Below, piece after piece: positions 52,186 through 60,944 of a stretch of DNA of 64,000 nt. Each line of letters begins with the position of its first letter. Within the stretch, counting starts at the first letter, position 1. A program made the position numbers and the translations under genes. A model generated the notes under the pieces. It did not search any database. It was not told the origin of the DNA and was given only the letters and a program-made list of their open reading frames with translations. This stretch comes from Pseudarthrobacter sp. NamB4 (GTDB lineage: Bacteria > Actinomycetota > Actinomycetes > Actinomycetales > Micrococcaceae). The DNA is taken from positions 62,001-126,000 of the forward strand of contig NZ_VAHM01000006.1 in assembly GCF_005796185.1 (NCBI RefSeq), read 5' to 3'.

Positions 52186-54468
52186 CTACCTGCCGGCGGG
52201 CTGTTTCCCGAAGGTCCGCAGCCTCAGCGAGTTGGCAACCACCAGGACCGAGCTGGCGGCCATGGCGGCGCCGGCGATCATCGGGTTGAGCAGGCCGAGG
52301 GCGGCCACCGGGATACCCACGGCGTTGTAGAAGAACGCCCAGAAGAGGTTTGTTTTGATGGTGGCCAAGGTCCGGCGGGACAGTTCGATGGCCTGCGCAA
52401 CCTGGGCGAGGTCGTTGCCCATCACGGTCAGGTCAGCCGCTTCGATGGCAACATCCGTACCGGAACCCATGGCAATACCCAGATCCGCCTGGGCCAAGGC
52501 GGCAGCGTCGTTCACACCGTCGCCCGCCATGGCCACGATGGCTCCGCCGGCCTGCAGCCTCCGCACGGCCTCGACCTTCCCCTCCGGCAGGACCCCGGCG
52601 TAGACGTCCTCCTTGGCAATGCCGACGGCGGCCGCCACCTGCGCTGCCACGGCAGCGTTGTCGCCCGTGAGCAGGACGGGGCGCAGGCCCAGCCGCTTCA
52701 GGCGTTCGACGGCGGCGGCGGAACCTTCCTTAACGGTGTCGCGGAGGCCGATGATGCCTGCAACGGCGCCGTCCACGGCAACCCAGATGGCAGTGGCTCC
52801 AGTGGCTTCCGCCCCGGAGAGCTCCTGCTGTTGCCCGTCCGTCAGCACGATCCCGTTCTCCTGCAGCCAGCCCGTGCGCCCGGCCGTGACGTGCCTGCCC
52901 TCGACGGTCCCCGAGACACCGCCGCCCGGCGCCGACCGAAAGCCCTGCACGGCCGGAAGCGGGCCGTCGTCGTCCATGTCATCCGCTGCCGCAGCAGCGA
53001 TGGCGTGCGCCACCGGATGCTCCGATGCCGCTTCCACGGCACCTGCCAGCCGCAGCACCTCCCGCTCCCGGAAGCCATTGAAGGCAATTGTCGCGTCAAC
53101 CGCGAGGATGCCGGCGGTTACCGTACCTGTCTTGTCCAGGAGGATGGTGTCAACGGTCCGGGTGTCCTCCAGGACCTGCGGTCCCTTGATGAGGATGCCC
53201 AGCTGGGCACCGCGTCCGGTTCCCGTCAGCAGGCCAACCGGGGTGGCGAGTCCGAGCGCGCAGGGGCAGGCAATGACCAGGACGGCCACGGCGGCCGTAA
53301 ACGCCGACCGCAGGTCACCGCTGCCCAGGTCCGCTCCCGTGAAAAGAAGCCACAGCACGAACGTGAGCGCTGCGATGGCGAGGACCACCGGAACGAAGAC
53401 AGCGCTGATGCGGTCCGCCAGCCGGGCGATGGGTGCTTTACCGGTCTGGGCCTGGGACACCAGCCGTGCCATCTGGGCCAGGGTTGTTTCGGAACCCACC
53501 CGGGTAGCGCGCACCAGGAGGCGGCCCGAGGTGTTGATAGTGGCGCCGGTGACGTGGCTGCCCGGGCCTACTTCCACCGGCACCGATTCGCCTGTTACCA
53601 GGGAGGCGTCCACCGCGGAGTTGCCGCCCGTCACCACGCCGTCGGTGGCGATCTTCTCCCCGGGGCGCACCACCAGGACGTCGCCCACCTGGAGCTGGCC
53701 GGCGGGGATCCGCTGTTCGCTGCCGTGCCGCAGTATGGTGGCATCCTTGGCGCCCAGGTGGAGCAAGGCCTGCAGGGCATCGCCGGCTTTCTGCTTGGCG
53801 TTGGCTTCCAGGTAGCGGCCCAGGAGCAGGAAAGTAGTGACGACGGCGGCCACCTCAAAGTAAAGGCCGCCCGTCTCCATGCCTTCCATGCCGGGGTGCT
53901 CCGTCATGCGGGGATCTGCGAGCAGTTGCCAGCCGGAGAACAGGTACGCGGCAGCAACACCAATGGATACCAGGGTGTCCATGGTGGATGCCAGGTGCCG
54001 GGCGTTGATGGCGGCTGCGCGGTGGAACGGCCAGGCGGCCCAGGTGACCACCGGCAGTGCCAGTAGTGCCGCCGCCCAGCCCCAGTGCGGGAACTGTGCT
54101 GCGGGGACCATGGAGATGAGGAAGACGGGCACGGTCAGTAGTGCCGCCAGGATCAGCCGGGGGCGGAGCTGCGCTGCTCCATGGGCATCTGCCTCTTCAG
54201 CGGATCCGGCACTGGCTGGCGGCTCCGGAGTGCGGACCGCAGCCTTGTAGCCCGCAGCGTTGACGGTAGCCACCAGCTGCTGGTCTGTGATGCCGGCGGG
54301 AACTGTCACGGAGGCTGACTCCATTGGAAGGTTCACCGAAGCGTGGACGCCGTCGAGCTTGCCGAGTTTTTTCTCCACCCTGCTGACGCAGGAGGCACAG
54401 GTCATGCCTTCGATATCGAGTTCCACCACCCGGATTCCCGGATCGTGGAGAAGTTCCTGTTTGCTCAT
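52186..54468 (-). CDS. copA: Copper-exporting P1B-type ATPase
   Basis: A 760-residue pump. An N-terminal heavy-metal domain has GMTCASC (residues 21-27). Eight membrane helices follow, with the metal-site VIACPCALGLATP in the sixth. The catalytic motifs are LLDKTGTVTAG (phosphorylated Asp), ASEHPVAHAIA, and MAGDGVNDAAALAQADLGIA. It exports Cu(I) from the cytoplasm. It is the last gene of the csoR-copZ-copA operon, 27 nt after copZ. Confidence 0.95.
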   Translation of the reverse strand: MSKQELLHDPGIRVVELDIEGMTCASCVSRVEKKLGKLDGVHASVNLPMESASVTVPAGITDQQLVATVNAAGYKAAVRTPEPPASAGSAEEADAHGAAQLRPRLILAALLTVPVFLISMVPAAQFPHWGWAAALLALPVVTWAAWPFHRAAAINARHLASTMDTLVSIGVAAAYLFSGWQLLADPRMTEHPGMEGMETGGLYFEVAAVVTTFLLLGRYLEANAKQKAGDALQALLHLGAKDATILRHGSEQRIPAGQLQVGDVLVVRPGEKIATDGVVTGGNSAVDASLVTGESVPVEVGPGSHVTGATINTSGRLLVRATRVGSETTLAQMARLVSQAQTGKAPIARLADRISAVFVPVVLAIAALTFVLWLLFTGADLGSGDLRSAFTAAVAVLVIACPCALGLATPVGLLTGTGRGAQLGILIKGPQVLEDTRTVDTILLDKTGTVTAGILAVDATIAFNGFREREVLRLAGAVEAASEHPVAHAIAAAAADDMDDDGPLPAVQGFRSAPGGGVSGTVEGRHVTAGRTGWLQENGIVLTDGQQQELSGAEATGATAIWVAVDGAVAGIIGLRDTVKEGSAAAVERLKRLGLRPVLLTGDNAAVAAQVAAAVGIAKEDVYAGVLPEGKVEAVRRLQAGGAIVAMAGDGVNDAAALAQADLGIAMGSGTDVAIEAADLTVMGNDLAQVAQAIELSRRTLATIKTNLFWAFFYNAVGIPVAALGLLNPMIAGAAMAASSVLVVANSLRLRTFGKQPAGR

Positions 54469-54495
54469 GGGCTCCCCGAATCCAATGCCGCGATG

Positions 54496-54735
54496 CTAGG
54501 CCTCGTTGGCGACGACCAGGTAGCCGGCCTCGGCCACGGCCTCGCCGATTTCCGGGGGTGACAGTTCCTTGCTGGAAGTGATGGTCACGGTGGAGATGCC
54601 TCCGGCGTTCAGATCCACGTCCACTGCTTCGACCCCCGTCAGGGCCTCGAGTTCTTCGGTGACGGCCGATACGCAGTGTCCGCAGGTCATCCCGGAAACG
54701 CTGACCGTGGTGGTGGTGGGGGAGGTGGTGCTCAT
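54496..54735 (-). CDS. copZ: CopZ-like copper chaperone (HMA domain)
   Basis: A 79-residue protein that is a single HMA domain with GMTCGHC (residues 15-21). It should carry Cu(I) to the CopA pump encoded next to it. The N-terminal Ser/Thr run is typical for Arthrobacter-type forms. It lies between csoR and copA in one operon. Confidence 0.93.
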   Translation of the reverse strand: MSTTSPTTTTVSVSGMTCGHCVSAVTEELEALTGVEAVDVDLNAGGISTVTITSSKELSPPEIGEAVAEAGYLVVANEA

Positions 54736-54789
54736 GGCTTGCTCCTTTTGGCTTTGCCGGCGGTGGCCGGATGGTGGGTGGACGGCGGT

Positions 54790-55149
54790 TCAGCGGAGCA
54801 GGCGGCCGATGGCGTCGGCTGCTTCTTTCACCTTCGCGTCGATTGTTTCGGCACGGACCGCAGGGTCAGGTTCAGAGGCGGCACCCACGACGCAGTGGCC
54901 GATGTGCTCTTCCACCAGGCCGAGGCTTACCGCGTGCAGGGCCTTCGTGACGGCCGATACCTGGGTGAGGATGTCGATGCAGTATTTGTCCTCGTCCACC
55001 ATGCGCGCGATTCCGCGGACCTGGCCCTCGATGCGCTTGAGCCGGCGTAGGTAAGCCTCCTTGTTGCCGGTGTAACCGTGCTGCACCAGTTCAGGCACCT
55101 CTGGCACCGCGTGCGGGGCGGGACCAGCCGCTTCTTCTGTCGTACTCAT
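54790..55149 (-). CDS. csoR: CsoR-type copper-sensing repressor
   Basis: A 119-residue helical repressor. The Cu(I) ligands match the M. tuberculosis CsoR spacing exactly: Cys57, His82 and Cys86 (Cys, then +25, then +4). Family residues YLRRLKRIEGQVRGIARMVD precede them. Copper binding should release DNA. It heads its operon, and two operator-like palindromes sit at its promoter. A -10 TATAGT at 55158-55163 ends 8 nt before the ATG. Confidence 0.95.
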   Translation of the reverse strand: MSTTEEAAGPAPHAVPEVPELVQHGYTGNKEAYLRRLKRIEGQVRGIARMVDEDKYCIDILTQVSAVTKALHAVSLGLVEEHIGHCVVGAASEPDPAVRAETIDAKVKEAADAIGRLLR

Positions 55150-55159
55150 ACACCGAGAC

Positions 55160-55178
55160 TATACCCCCCAAGGGTATA
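55160..55178. promoter_or_regulatory. CsoR operator 1, over the csoR -10 box
   Basis: TATACCC (55160-55166) and GGGTATA (55172-55178) form a palindrome overlapping the minus-strand TATAGT -10 box, so a bound CsoR would block RNA polymerase. Confidence 0.7.
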
Positions 55179-55185
55179 TCGCAAC

Positions 55186-55200
55186 TACCCCCTGGGGGTA
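55186..55200. promoter_or_regulatory. CsoR operator 2
   Basis: TACCCCCTGGGGGTA is a perfect G/C-tract palindrome, the form known for CsoR sites, centred 24 bp from operator 1. Confidence 0.7.
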
Positions 55201-55237
55201 TTGATTCCGGTGGCACTCCAGAGCGTTTCAGGGACAC

Positions 55238-55282
55238 AAAAAAGCTCCGGAGTGCGTTATTGGGGGATACGCACTCCGGAGC
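55238..55282 (-). terminator. Rho-independent terminator of the universal stress protein gene
   Basis: GCTCCGGAGTGCGT (55244-55257) and ACGCACTCCGGAGC (55269-55282) form a perfect 14-bp stem. On the minus strand it is followed by six U (55243-55238). It stops transcription before the csoR promoter. Confidence 0.9.
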
Positions 55283-55434
55283 AGCTCTTAGGCAGTTCCG
55301 ACTTCCATCTGCTGGAACCGGCCTGCTTGAATCAGCTTAGTGGCTGGCAAAGCCGTCCGCCACCCTGGGGAATAACTACTTTCGCTTTACTTTCCCCGGC
55401 CATATCTAAGGGCTACACAGCCCGGCGGCAAGGA

Positions 55435-55950
55435 TCACGCCCGGTCCTCATGGGCGGGCCTCCGGTAAGGGACCACCAGGACCGGGCGGCTCTGGTGATG
55501 GGTCAGCCAGCCCGCCATCGACCCATTCAGCACCTCCGCCAACCGGTGGGAGAACCCCCGCTCGGAGGTGCCCACAATGATCATGGGCGCGTTGGTTTCT
55601 CCAGCGAGCTGCGCAAGGGCCCGTGCCGGGTCTCCCGCAAGCGTCCGCAGCGTCCATTCCACGCCGGCTGGTCCTGCCGGCACTTCCACCACGGCAGCTT
55701 CTATGACTGCACTAAGCTCCGCTGTCAGTGCGCGGATCTCCTTATCATCATCCGGGTGCAGGGAGAGCCGGTGGGCGGACCGGGCCGGATCCCAATCCAC
55801 GAGGTAACTCGCCTCGTCCACATAGGCGCAGAGCAAGGGTGCTCCCATGCGCGCGGCGAGGGTTGCTGCGGTCTGCAGGACTTCAGGGTGCTGCTTGGGG
55901 GTGACGCCCACCAGCAGCGGGGGCGTGCCACTGAATCCTTCTGACGTCAT
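55435..55950 (-). CDS. Universal stress protein (UspA-like)
   Basis: A 171-residue protein with an alpha/beta Usp fold. The ATP-binding motif is visible near the C-terminus (IIVGTSERGFSHRLAEVLNG, then the RPVLVVP strand). It begins PPLLVGVTPKQHPEVLQTAA. Such proteins bind ATP and help in stress and dormancy. It has its own strong terminator downstream. Confidence 0.85.
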   Translation of the reverse strand: MTSEGFSGTPPLLVGVTPKQHPEVLQTAATLAARMGAPLLCAYVDEASYLVDWDPARSAHRLSLHPDDDKEIRALTAELSAVIEAAVVEVPAGPAGVEWTLRTLAGDPARALAQLAGETNAPMIIVGTSERGFSHRLAEVLNGSMAGWLTHHQSRPVLVVPYRRPAHEDRA

Positions 55951-55997
55951 AGCTCATTGTCCTCTTCCGGAAAGTCCATTGGACAGGCCCAGCGGCG

Positions 55998-56622
55998 CTA
56001 GGAAACCGCAGATGAGGCCGTCACAACCACATTTTTTCCCCATGGATCCTCCGTGTAGCAGCTCATCAGGACCAGCCGGTTGGGCACCATCTCCCAGATG
56101 GGGCTCTCCTTCAGGCTCGACTTCAGGTAGGTGGTGACGCTGTCCACCTGGTACGTGATGGTGCCGGCCGTGGTCTCCACCTCAAACCGCCCACCCACTG
56201 CGGCCGCTGACTCAAGTGGTTGAACGGTGCCTCCACTCCATCCCAGCTGTGGCCGATTACGTAGGTGGTGTTGGCTGAGCAATGGCCGGGGGTGCCGAAG
56301 GCAGGTTCCGGCAAAGCACCGGTAGGAGGACCGGCAGTTGCGGCAGCGGCCTCGGCCGTGTCCGTTTTCGCCAAGGGAACGGGCTGCGCCGGCGGAACTG
56401 CAGGGGCAGCGGGCTCAGCAGTGCGCGCTGATTCCACGGCTGACCCGACAGCAGCGGAGCGCGGTTGGTGGAACAGGGGCGCCCGAAGGTGATGGACAGG
56501 AAGGCCAGTACGCCACAGAGGAGAATGGCCACGTCTCCCCGGTTCCAGCGCCGCCGGGAATGTTTAGCTTCTGCCGCATGCCGGCTGCGCGTCAAAGGGC
56601 TGTGGTTGGTGCCTAGGGGCAA
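55998..56622 (-). pseudogene. Frameshifted class E/F-type sortase
   Basis: Three frames together give a sortase. The first part has a membrane anchor (GDVAILLCGVLAFLSITFG) from about 56622. A frame change near 56480 leads to a Pro/Ala linker and the catalytic-His region TTYVIGHSWDGVEAPFNHLS. A second change near 56220 leads to ITYQVDSVTTYLKSSLKESP and the catalytic-Cys motif LVLMSCYTEDPWGKN. All catalytic residues remain, but not in one frame, so it is inactive unless frameshifting occurs. A decayed surface-protein tail lies just upstream. Confidence 0.7.
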
Positions 56623-56689
56623 GGGCCACGAGCCAGGCTTGATGGACGGCCGGGCGGACTGCCACTGCGGCCCCGGCAGCCGTCAGTGC

Positions 56690-57022
56690 TTACAGGCCCG
56701 CCAGCCAGGACGGGGCGCTTCCAGAACCATCGACGGCGGTCTGGGCGTTGTAAACCTGGTTGGTACCCCGGCTTGTGGCTGGCGGGGCAGCGGAGGAACG
56801 CGCCGGTGCCTGCTGCTTCGCGGTAGTCCGTGGTGCAGGAGCAGCGGTCGGTGCCTTGCTTGCGGGGGCGCCGGCTTCGGGGAGCTTGGCAGGCGGGACG
56901 ACGGCGGTGGGAACTTCTGCCTGTTCCTCAACCACCGGGGTGACAGCAGGTGTTCGTCTTTCCCCGTTCCCGACTGTGCGGGTTACTTGCGGGTACCCAC
57001 ATTGTGGAGGGACTACCTGCAC
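56690..57022 (-). pseudogene. C-terminal remnant of a secreted surface protein
   Basis: The frame encodes a Pro/Ala/Thr-rich stalk (PVVEEQAEVPTAVVPPAKLP) ending PSWLAGL and a stop. The same frame reads on past the stop as ALTAAGAAVAVRPAVHQAWL, which looks like a membrane anchor, so the TAA is probably a nonsense mutation. No N-terminal domain or signal peptide is present. It lies just upstream of the decayed sortase on the same strand, a common sortase-substrate arrangement. Coordinates are approximate. Confidence 0.4.
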
Positions 57023-57107
57023 TGGCTACTTGCGGGGCGGGCAATGTATCTTGTCCGCTGACCCGGCCCGGCCTAACGTGGGAGCAAACGAAAGGTGCGT
57101 GGAAGCC

Positions 57108-57308
57108 ATGGAAATTTTCATGTGGTGGCTGGACCTGGACCTGGCCAGCAAGGAATGGCTGCGGGAGAATCTCCGCGCCGAGGAGTTGCCCCTTTTTGTG
57201 CTCCAGGGAATTGCGGAAGCGGGAGGACCGCATCCGGGCAAGCCCACAGGGATCCTGACCGACGAGGACTGGGATTTCATCGAAACCCAATCCGAGTTCG
57301 TCGACTGA
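57108..57308 (+). CDS. Small acidic conserved hypothetical protein
   Basis: A 66-residue protein from ATG 57108 (GGAAG just upstream); GTG 57099 is an alternative start. It is rich in Glu, Asp and Trp (EIFMWWLDLDLASKEWLREN; LTDEDWDFIETQSEFVD). No signal or membrane segment. I do not know its function. Confidence 0.65.
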   Translation: MEIFMWWLDLDLASKEWLRENLRAEELPLFVLQGIAEAGGPHPGKPTGILTDEDWDFIETQSEFVD

Positions 57309-57402
57309 CGCACCTTCGGGGCCTGTTTCCCCCACTCCGGCGTTCCCCACATTGTTGAAAAAACCGTTGCGGGCAGCCCGGGCCGGTGGTTGCATGGTGG
57401 CC

Positions 57403-58500
57403 ATGGCAACCGCAGAGAGTTTTGTCTTGGCGATCGGCACCAAAAAAGGCCTGTGGCTGGCCACCAGCCCGGACAGGCGCCAATGGTCCTTCACCGGCCC
57501 CCACTTCCTCATGAGCGAGATCCCCAGCATCGGGATCGACACCAGAGACGGCCGCACCCGGATCATGGCGGGGGTCCGCAGCGAGCATTGGGGGCCTACC
57601 GTTGCCCATACCGATGATTTGGGCGCCACTTGGTCCGAGCCCGAGCAGGGTGCCATCCGGTTCCCCGAGGACACCGGAGCGGCCGTGGAGCGACTCTGGC
57701 AGATTCACCCGGACGCGGAGTCCCGGCCCGGAGTGGTGTGGGCGGGGGCGCAACCCATTTCAGTCTGGAAATCCACCGACGGCGGTGAGCACTTCGAGCT
57801 GAACCGCGGGCTCTGGGACCATCCGCACCGCAGCGAATGGGGCGCCGGCTACGGCGGCGCAGCAGCGCACTCGATTGTTGTCCATCCGGCGGGGGAAACG
57901 GTCCACGTGGCCATGAGCACCGGGGGGGTTTATCGGTCGCTCGACGGCGGGACCTCCTGGGAGCCGCGCAACCGCGGCATTTCCGCATATTTCATGCCGG
58001 ACCCCAACCCCGAGTTCGGCCAGTGCGTGCACAAGATTGCGGCGGACGCCGCCGTCGAAGGTCGCCTCTATGCCCAGAACCACCATGGCGTCTACCGCAC
58101 GGATGACAACGCGGACACATGGAACTCCATCGCCGAGGGCCTGCCGGCCGACTTCGGTTTCGTTATGCTGACCCACCCCCGCCGGGAGGGTAGGGCCTGG
58201 GTGATCCCGCTGAAGGCTGACGGAGAACGCATCCCGCCGGATGGTGAGCTCGCCGTCCATCGCACTGACGACGCCGGCTCGACCTGGAAGAGGCTCGACT
58301 CCGGCCTGCCGGCGGGGGAGTACAACAGCGTGCTGCGCGATGCTGCCTCCGTGGACACTGCGGAGCCGGCAGGAGTGTATTTCGGGACGCGCGGCGGCAC
58401 CGTCTACGCAAGCGCGGATGAGGGTGAGACCTTCCAGGAGGTGGTGTCCCACCTTCCGGATGTGCTCTGTGTGCGGGCAGCAGTGGTCACCGGTGCCTGA
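57403..58500 (+). CDS. BNR/sialidase-like beta-propeller protein
   Basis: A 365-residue cytosolic-looking protein with repeated Asp-box turns (STDGGEHF; SLDGGTSWEP; TDDAGSTWKR; SADEGETF) typical of sialidase/BNR propellers, but without a signal peptide. FVLAIGTKKGLWLATSPDRR opens the first blade. The start may be ATG 57394 or 57403. It overlaps the ThiS-like gene by 8 nt; this pair recurs in Actinobacteria in my recollection, but its function is not established. Confidence 0.75.
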   Translation: MATAESFVLAIGTKKGLWLATSPDRRQWSFTGPHFLMSEIPSIGIDTRDGRTRIMAGVRSEHWGPTVAHTDDLGATWSEPEQGAIRFPEDTGAAVERLWQIHPDAESRPGVVWAGAQPISVWKSTDGGEHFELNRGLWDHPHRSEWGAGYGGAAAHSIVVHPAGETVHVAMSTGGVYRSLDGGTSWEPRNRGISAYFMPDPNPEFGQCVHKIAADAAVEGRLYAQNHHGVYRTDDNADTWNSIAEGLPADFGFVMLTHPRREGRAWVIPLKADGERIPPDGELAVHRTDDAGSTWKRLDSGLPAGEYNSVLRDAASVDTAEPAGVYFGTRGGTVYASADEGETFQEVVSHLPDVLCVRAAVVTGA

Positions 58501-58780
58501 CATCACGGTGGTGCTTCCCAGTGTCCTGCAGCCCTTGGCCGGCGGGCAGTCCGTCCTGACTGCGCCCGCCGACGGGCCGGTAACCGTGGGAAAGCTGCTG
58601 GATTCAGTGACCTCGGACTTCGCAGTGCTCGCCCGGCGGCTCCGTGACGAGACAGGTGCCCTGCGGCGCTTCGTGAACGTCTACGTGGACGGGGACGAAG
58701 TGCGCCGGCTGCAGGGGCTGGACACCGAGGTTGCCCCGGGCCAGGAGGTGCTGGTCATCCAGTCGGTGGCGGGAGGTTGA
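58493..58780 (+). CDS. MoaD/ThiS-family ubiquitin-like protein
   Basis: A 95-residue beta-grasp protein ending VIQSVAGG, the Gly-Gly tail that sulfur-carrier proteins use for thiocarboxylation. LRRFVNVYVDGDEVRRLQGL matches the MoaD/ThiS centre. The GTG start overlaps the propeller stop (GTGCCTGA). No moa, thi or activating E1-like gene is nearby, so it may use a distant activator or serve a separate pathway. Confidence 0.8.
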   Translation: MPDITVVLPSVLQPLAGGQSVLTAPADGPVTVGKLLDSVTSDFAVLARRLRDETGALRRFVNVYVDGDEVRRLQGLDTEVAPGQEVLVIQSVAGG

Positions 58781-58873
58781 GACTGGACGGCAGGGGCGGA
58801 AGCTCCGGCACTGCGGGCAGCCCTTACTGGCTACACCCGCAATACCCGCTTCCTGGCACGGGTCAGGCAGCGT

Positions 58874-59110
58874 TCAGGCAACCCGCCAGACGCTGCATTC
58901 GTCCGTATTGATCGCTTTGCGCAGGCCGGTGAGCCGGTCCAGGATCCACACCACGCCGATGCCCGGGGCTGTTTCCTGGACGCTGCCGCGGCGGATGACC
59001 ACGTCGTCGTAGGATGGCCCGACGGAGAGGCGGGCTTCTATCTCATCGCCGCGGTGGAGCTGGTCCAGGGCGCGGACTCGGGTTACATGAGGTGTCGCTT
59101 TCTGCTTCAT
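58874..59110 (-). CDS. Small conserved hypothetical protein
   Basis: A 78-residue basic protein with beta-strand-like content (EIEARLSVGPSYDDVVIRRG; GIGVVWILDRLTGLRKAINT). ATG 59110 follows CAGGAG. It is probably a small cytosolic beta-sheet protein. I cannot name it. Confidence 0.6.
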   Translation of the reverse strand: MKQKATPHVTRVRALDQLHRGDEIEARLSVGPSYDDVVIRRGSVQETAPGIGVVWILDRLTGLRKAINTDECSVWRVA

Positions 59111-59234
59111 GGCGGGGCTCCTGGCTGGGGCTGGTGCCGGCTCTTGCCTGCAGAATCAAGTGTGCCGACGCAATGTTGCGCAGGGGTTTCCTGACGGTTA
59201 GGCGTCGGTTAGTTCTTCGCGCCGGAGCTGTTTC

Positions 59235-60464
59235 CTAGGGCAGTTCCAGGCTTGCCCGGTAGGACGCCAGGAACGTGGAGATCCTCCGCACTGCCTCACG
59301 GATGTCCAGCACTGTTGGAAGGATGACGAACCGGAAGTGGTCCGGCGCCGGCCAGTTGAAGGCCGAACCGTGTGAGACGAGGATTTTCTGGTCCTGCAGC
59401 AGGTCAAGGACAAACTGCTCGTCGCTGCTGATGGGGTAGATCTCCGGATCCAGCCGGGGAAACAGGTACATGGCTCCGGCCGCGGGCACGCACGTTACGC
59501 CGGGAATCGCTGTGAGCAGTTGGTGGGCAAGGTCCCGCTGTTCCCGGAGCCTGCCGCCGGGCCGCACCAGCGCGTCGATGCTCTGGTACCCGCCGAGGCA
59601 CGTCTGGATGGCGTGCTGGGCGGGGACGTTGGCACAGAGGCGCAGGGAGGCGAGCAGTTCCAGCCCCTCCCGGTACGCGGCGGTGGCGGCGAGCGGGCCG
59701 GTGACTGCCACCCAGCCGGCCCGGTAGCCCGGCATCCGGTAGGCCTTGGACAGGCCGCTGAACGTCAGGCAGCACACGTCCTCCGCCACGGAGGCCGTGT
59801 GGAAGTGCCGGGCATCCTCGTAGAGCACCTTCTCGTAGATCTCGTCCGAGAACAGCACCAGGTGGTGCTTGCGTGCCAGCGCGGCAAACTGCTCCAGGAT
59901 ATGGCGTGGGTACACCGCCCCGGTGGGGTTGTTGGGGTTGATGATCACAATCCCCTTGGTGCGGTTGGTGATCCTGGCCTCAACATCGGCCATGTCCGGC
60001 CACCAGTTCTCCGCCTCGTCGCAGAGATAGTGCACGGGTTTGCCGCCGGTCAAGGTGATGGCGGCCGTCCAGAGCGGGTAATCGGGTGCCGGCACCAGGA
60101 TCTCGTCGCCGTTCTCCATGAACGCCTGCAGGCACATCGAGATGAGTTCGCTGACGCCGTTGCCGATGAAGATGTCCTCCACGCCGATCTGCATCAGGCC
60201 GCGCGTCTGGTAGTACTGCGAGATGGCGGTGCGGGCAGTGAAGATGCCTTTCGAGTCGCTGTAGCCCTGCGCCCCGCGCAGGTGGTGGATCATGTCCACC
60301 ACCACGGACTCCGGCGCTTCCAGCCCGAACGGTGCGGTGTCCCCCAGGTTCATCTTGAGGATCCGGTGCCCCTCCGCCTCCATGTTCTTGGCGGCCTGGA
60401 GTATGGGTCCGCGGAGTTCGTACCGCACGTTCTGGAGTTTGCTGGAGTGCTGCATCGGGCGCAT
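59235..60464 (-). CDS. PLP-dependent aminotransferase (alanine-type, class I/II)
   Basis: A 409-residue enzyme. SSKLQNVRYELRGPILQAAK starts the family match. Asn in IINPNNPTGAVY and Lys240 in FSGLSKAYRMPGYRAGW (Schiff-base lysine) are present, as is HFRFVILPT near the end. It resembles AlaA-type glutamate-pyruvate aminotransferases. From GTG 60587 the same frame reads an N-terminal membrane helix (VKWLITLPVVALGAVVFVLG) into the enzyme, so a longer, membrane-anchored form of 450 residues is possible. ATG 60464 is the standard start. Confidence 0.9.
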   Translation of the reverse strand: MRPMQHSSKLQNVRYELRGPILQAAKNMEAEGHRILKMNLGDTAPFGLEAPESVVVDMIHHLRGAQGYSDSKGIFTARTAISQYYQTRGLMQIGVEDIFIGNGVSELISMCLQAFMENGDEILVPAPDYPLWTAAITLTGGKPVHYLCDEAENWWPDMADVEARITNRTKGIVIINPNNPTGAVYPRHILEQFAALARKHHLVLFSDEIYEKVLYEDARHFHTASVAEDVCCLTFSGLSKAYRMPGYRAGWVAVTGPLAATAAYREGLELLASLRLCANVPAQHAIQTCLGGYQSIDALVRPGGRLREQRDLAHQLLTAIPGVTCVPAAGAMYLFPRLDPEIYPISSDEQFVLDLLQDQKILVSHGSAFNWPAPDHFRFVILPTVLDIREAVRRISTFLASYRASLELP

Positions 60465-60583
60465 GGTTAATTTTTTCACAAAAGGCTGCCGCCCCGACGC
60501 CTTGGAGGCCGGGGAATCATCGGCGCCACCAAGCACGAAAACAACCGCCCCCAGCGCCACAACGGGGAGTGTGATCAACCACT

Positions 60584-60834
60584 TCACGGCTTCTCCGTCC
60601 CTTCGGCGCCAGCGCTTTCGGCGGCAGCGCCGTCGGGGACCCACTCGAGCAGGTCGCCCGCCTGGCAGTCCAGCACCCGGCACATTGCGTCCAGGGTGCT
60701 GAAGCGGATCGCCTTGCCCTGCCGTTTTTCAGCACCGCCACGTTGGCGGGGGTGATCCCGACACGCTCGGCGAACTCCCCCACGCTCATCTTGCGCTTGG
60801 CGAGTTCCACGTCGATGTGCACCACGATCGGCAT
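60584..60834 (-). pseudogene. HTH (XRE/YozG-like) regulator with a frameshift
   Basis: From ATG 60834 the frame reads PIVVHIDVELAKRKMSVGEF and GITPANVAVLKNGRA, a typical small HTH regulator. One base appears missing near 60712-60716; after it the family sequence resumes in another frame (IRFSTLDAMCRVLDCQAGDL) to the stop at 60584. The upstream 110 bp in the first frame may be the end of a truncated DUF2975-type partner. Its TGA overlaps GTG 60587 (GTGA), so it was once coupled to the membrane helix now fused to the aminotransferase. Confidence 0.65.
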
Positions 60835-60944
60835 CAGCACGCCTTCCATGTCGCTCTGCAGGGACGTCGCCTGCCGCAGCAGATCCCGCACCCCTTCCTC
60901 GGTGGTGAAGAGAAACTCCCCGGGAAATGACCGCGCCGCCAGTT

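Noticed and set aside
56760..57107. N-terminal extension of the 66-residue protein
   Set aside because: It is Ala/Gly/Thr-rich antisense of the surface-protein remnant; the real start is near 57108.
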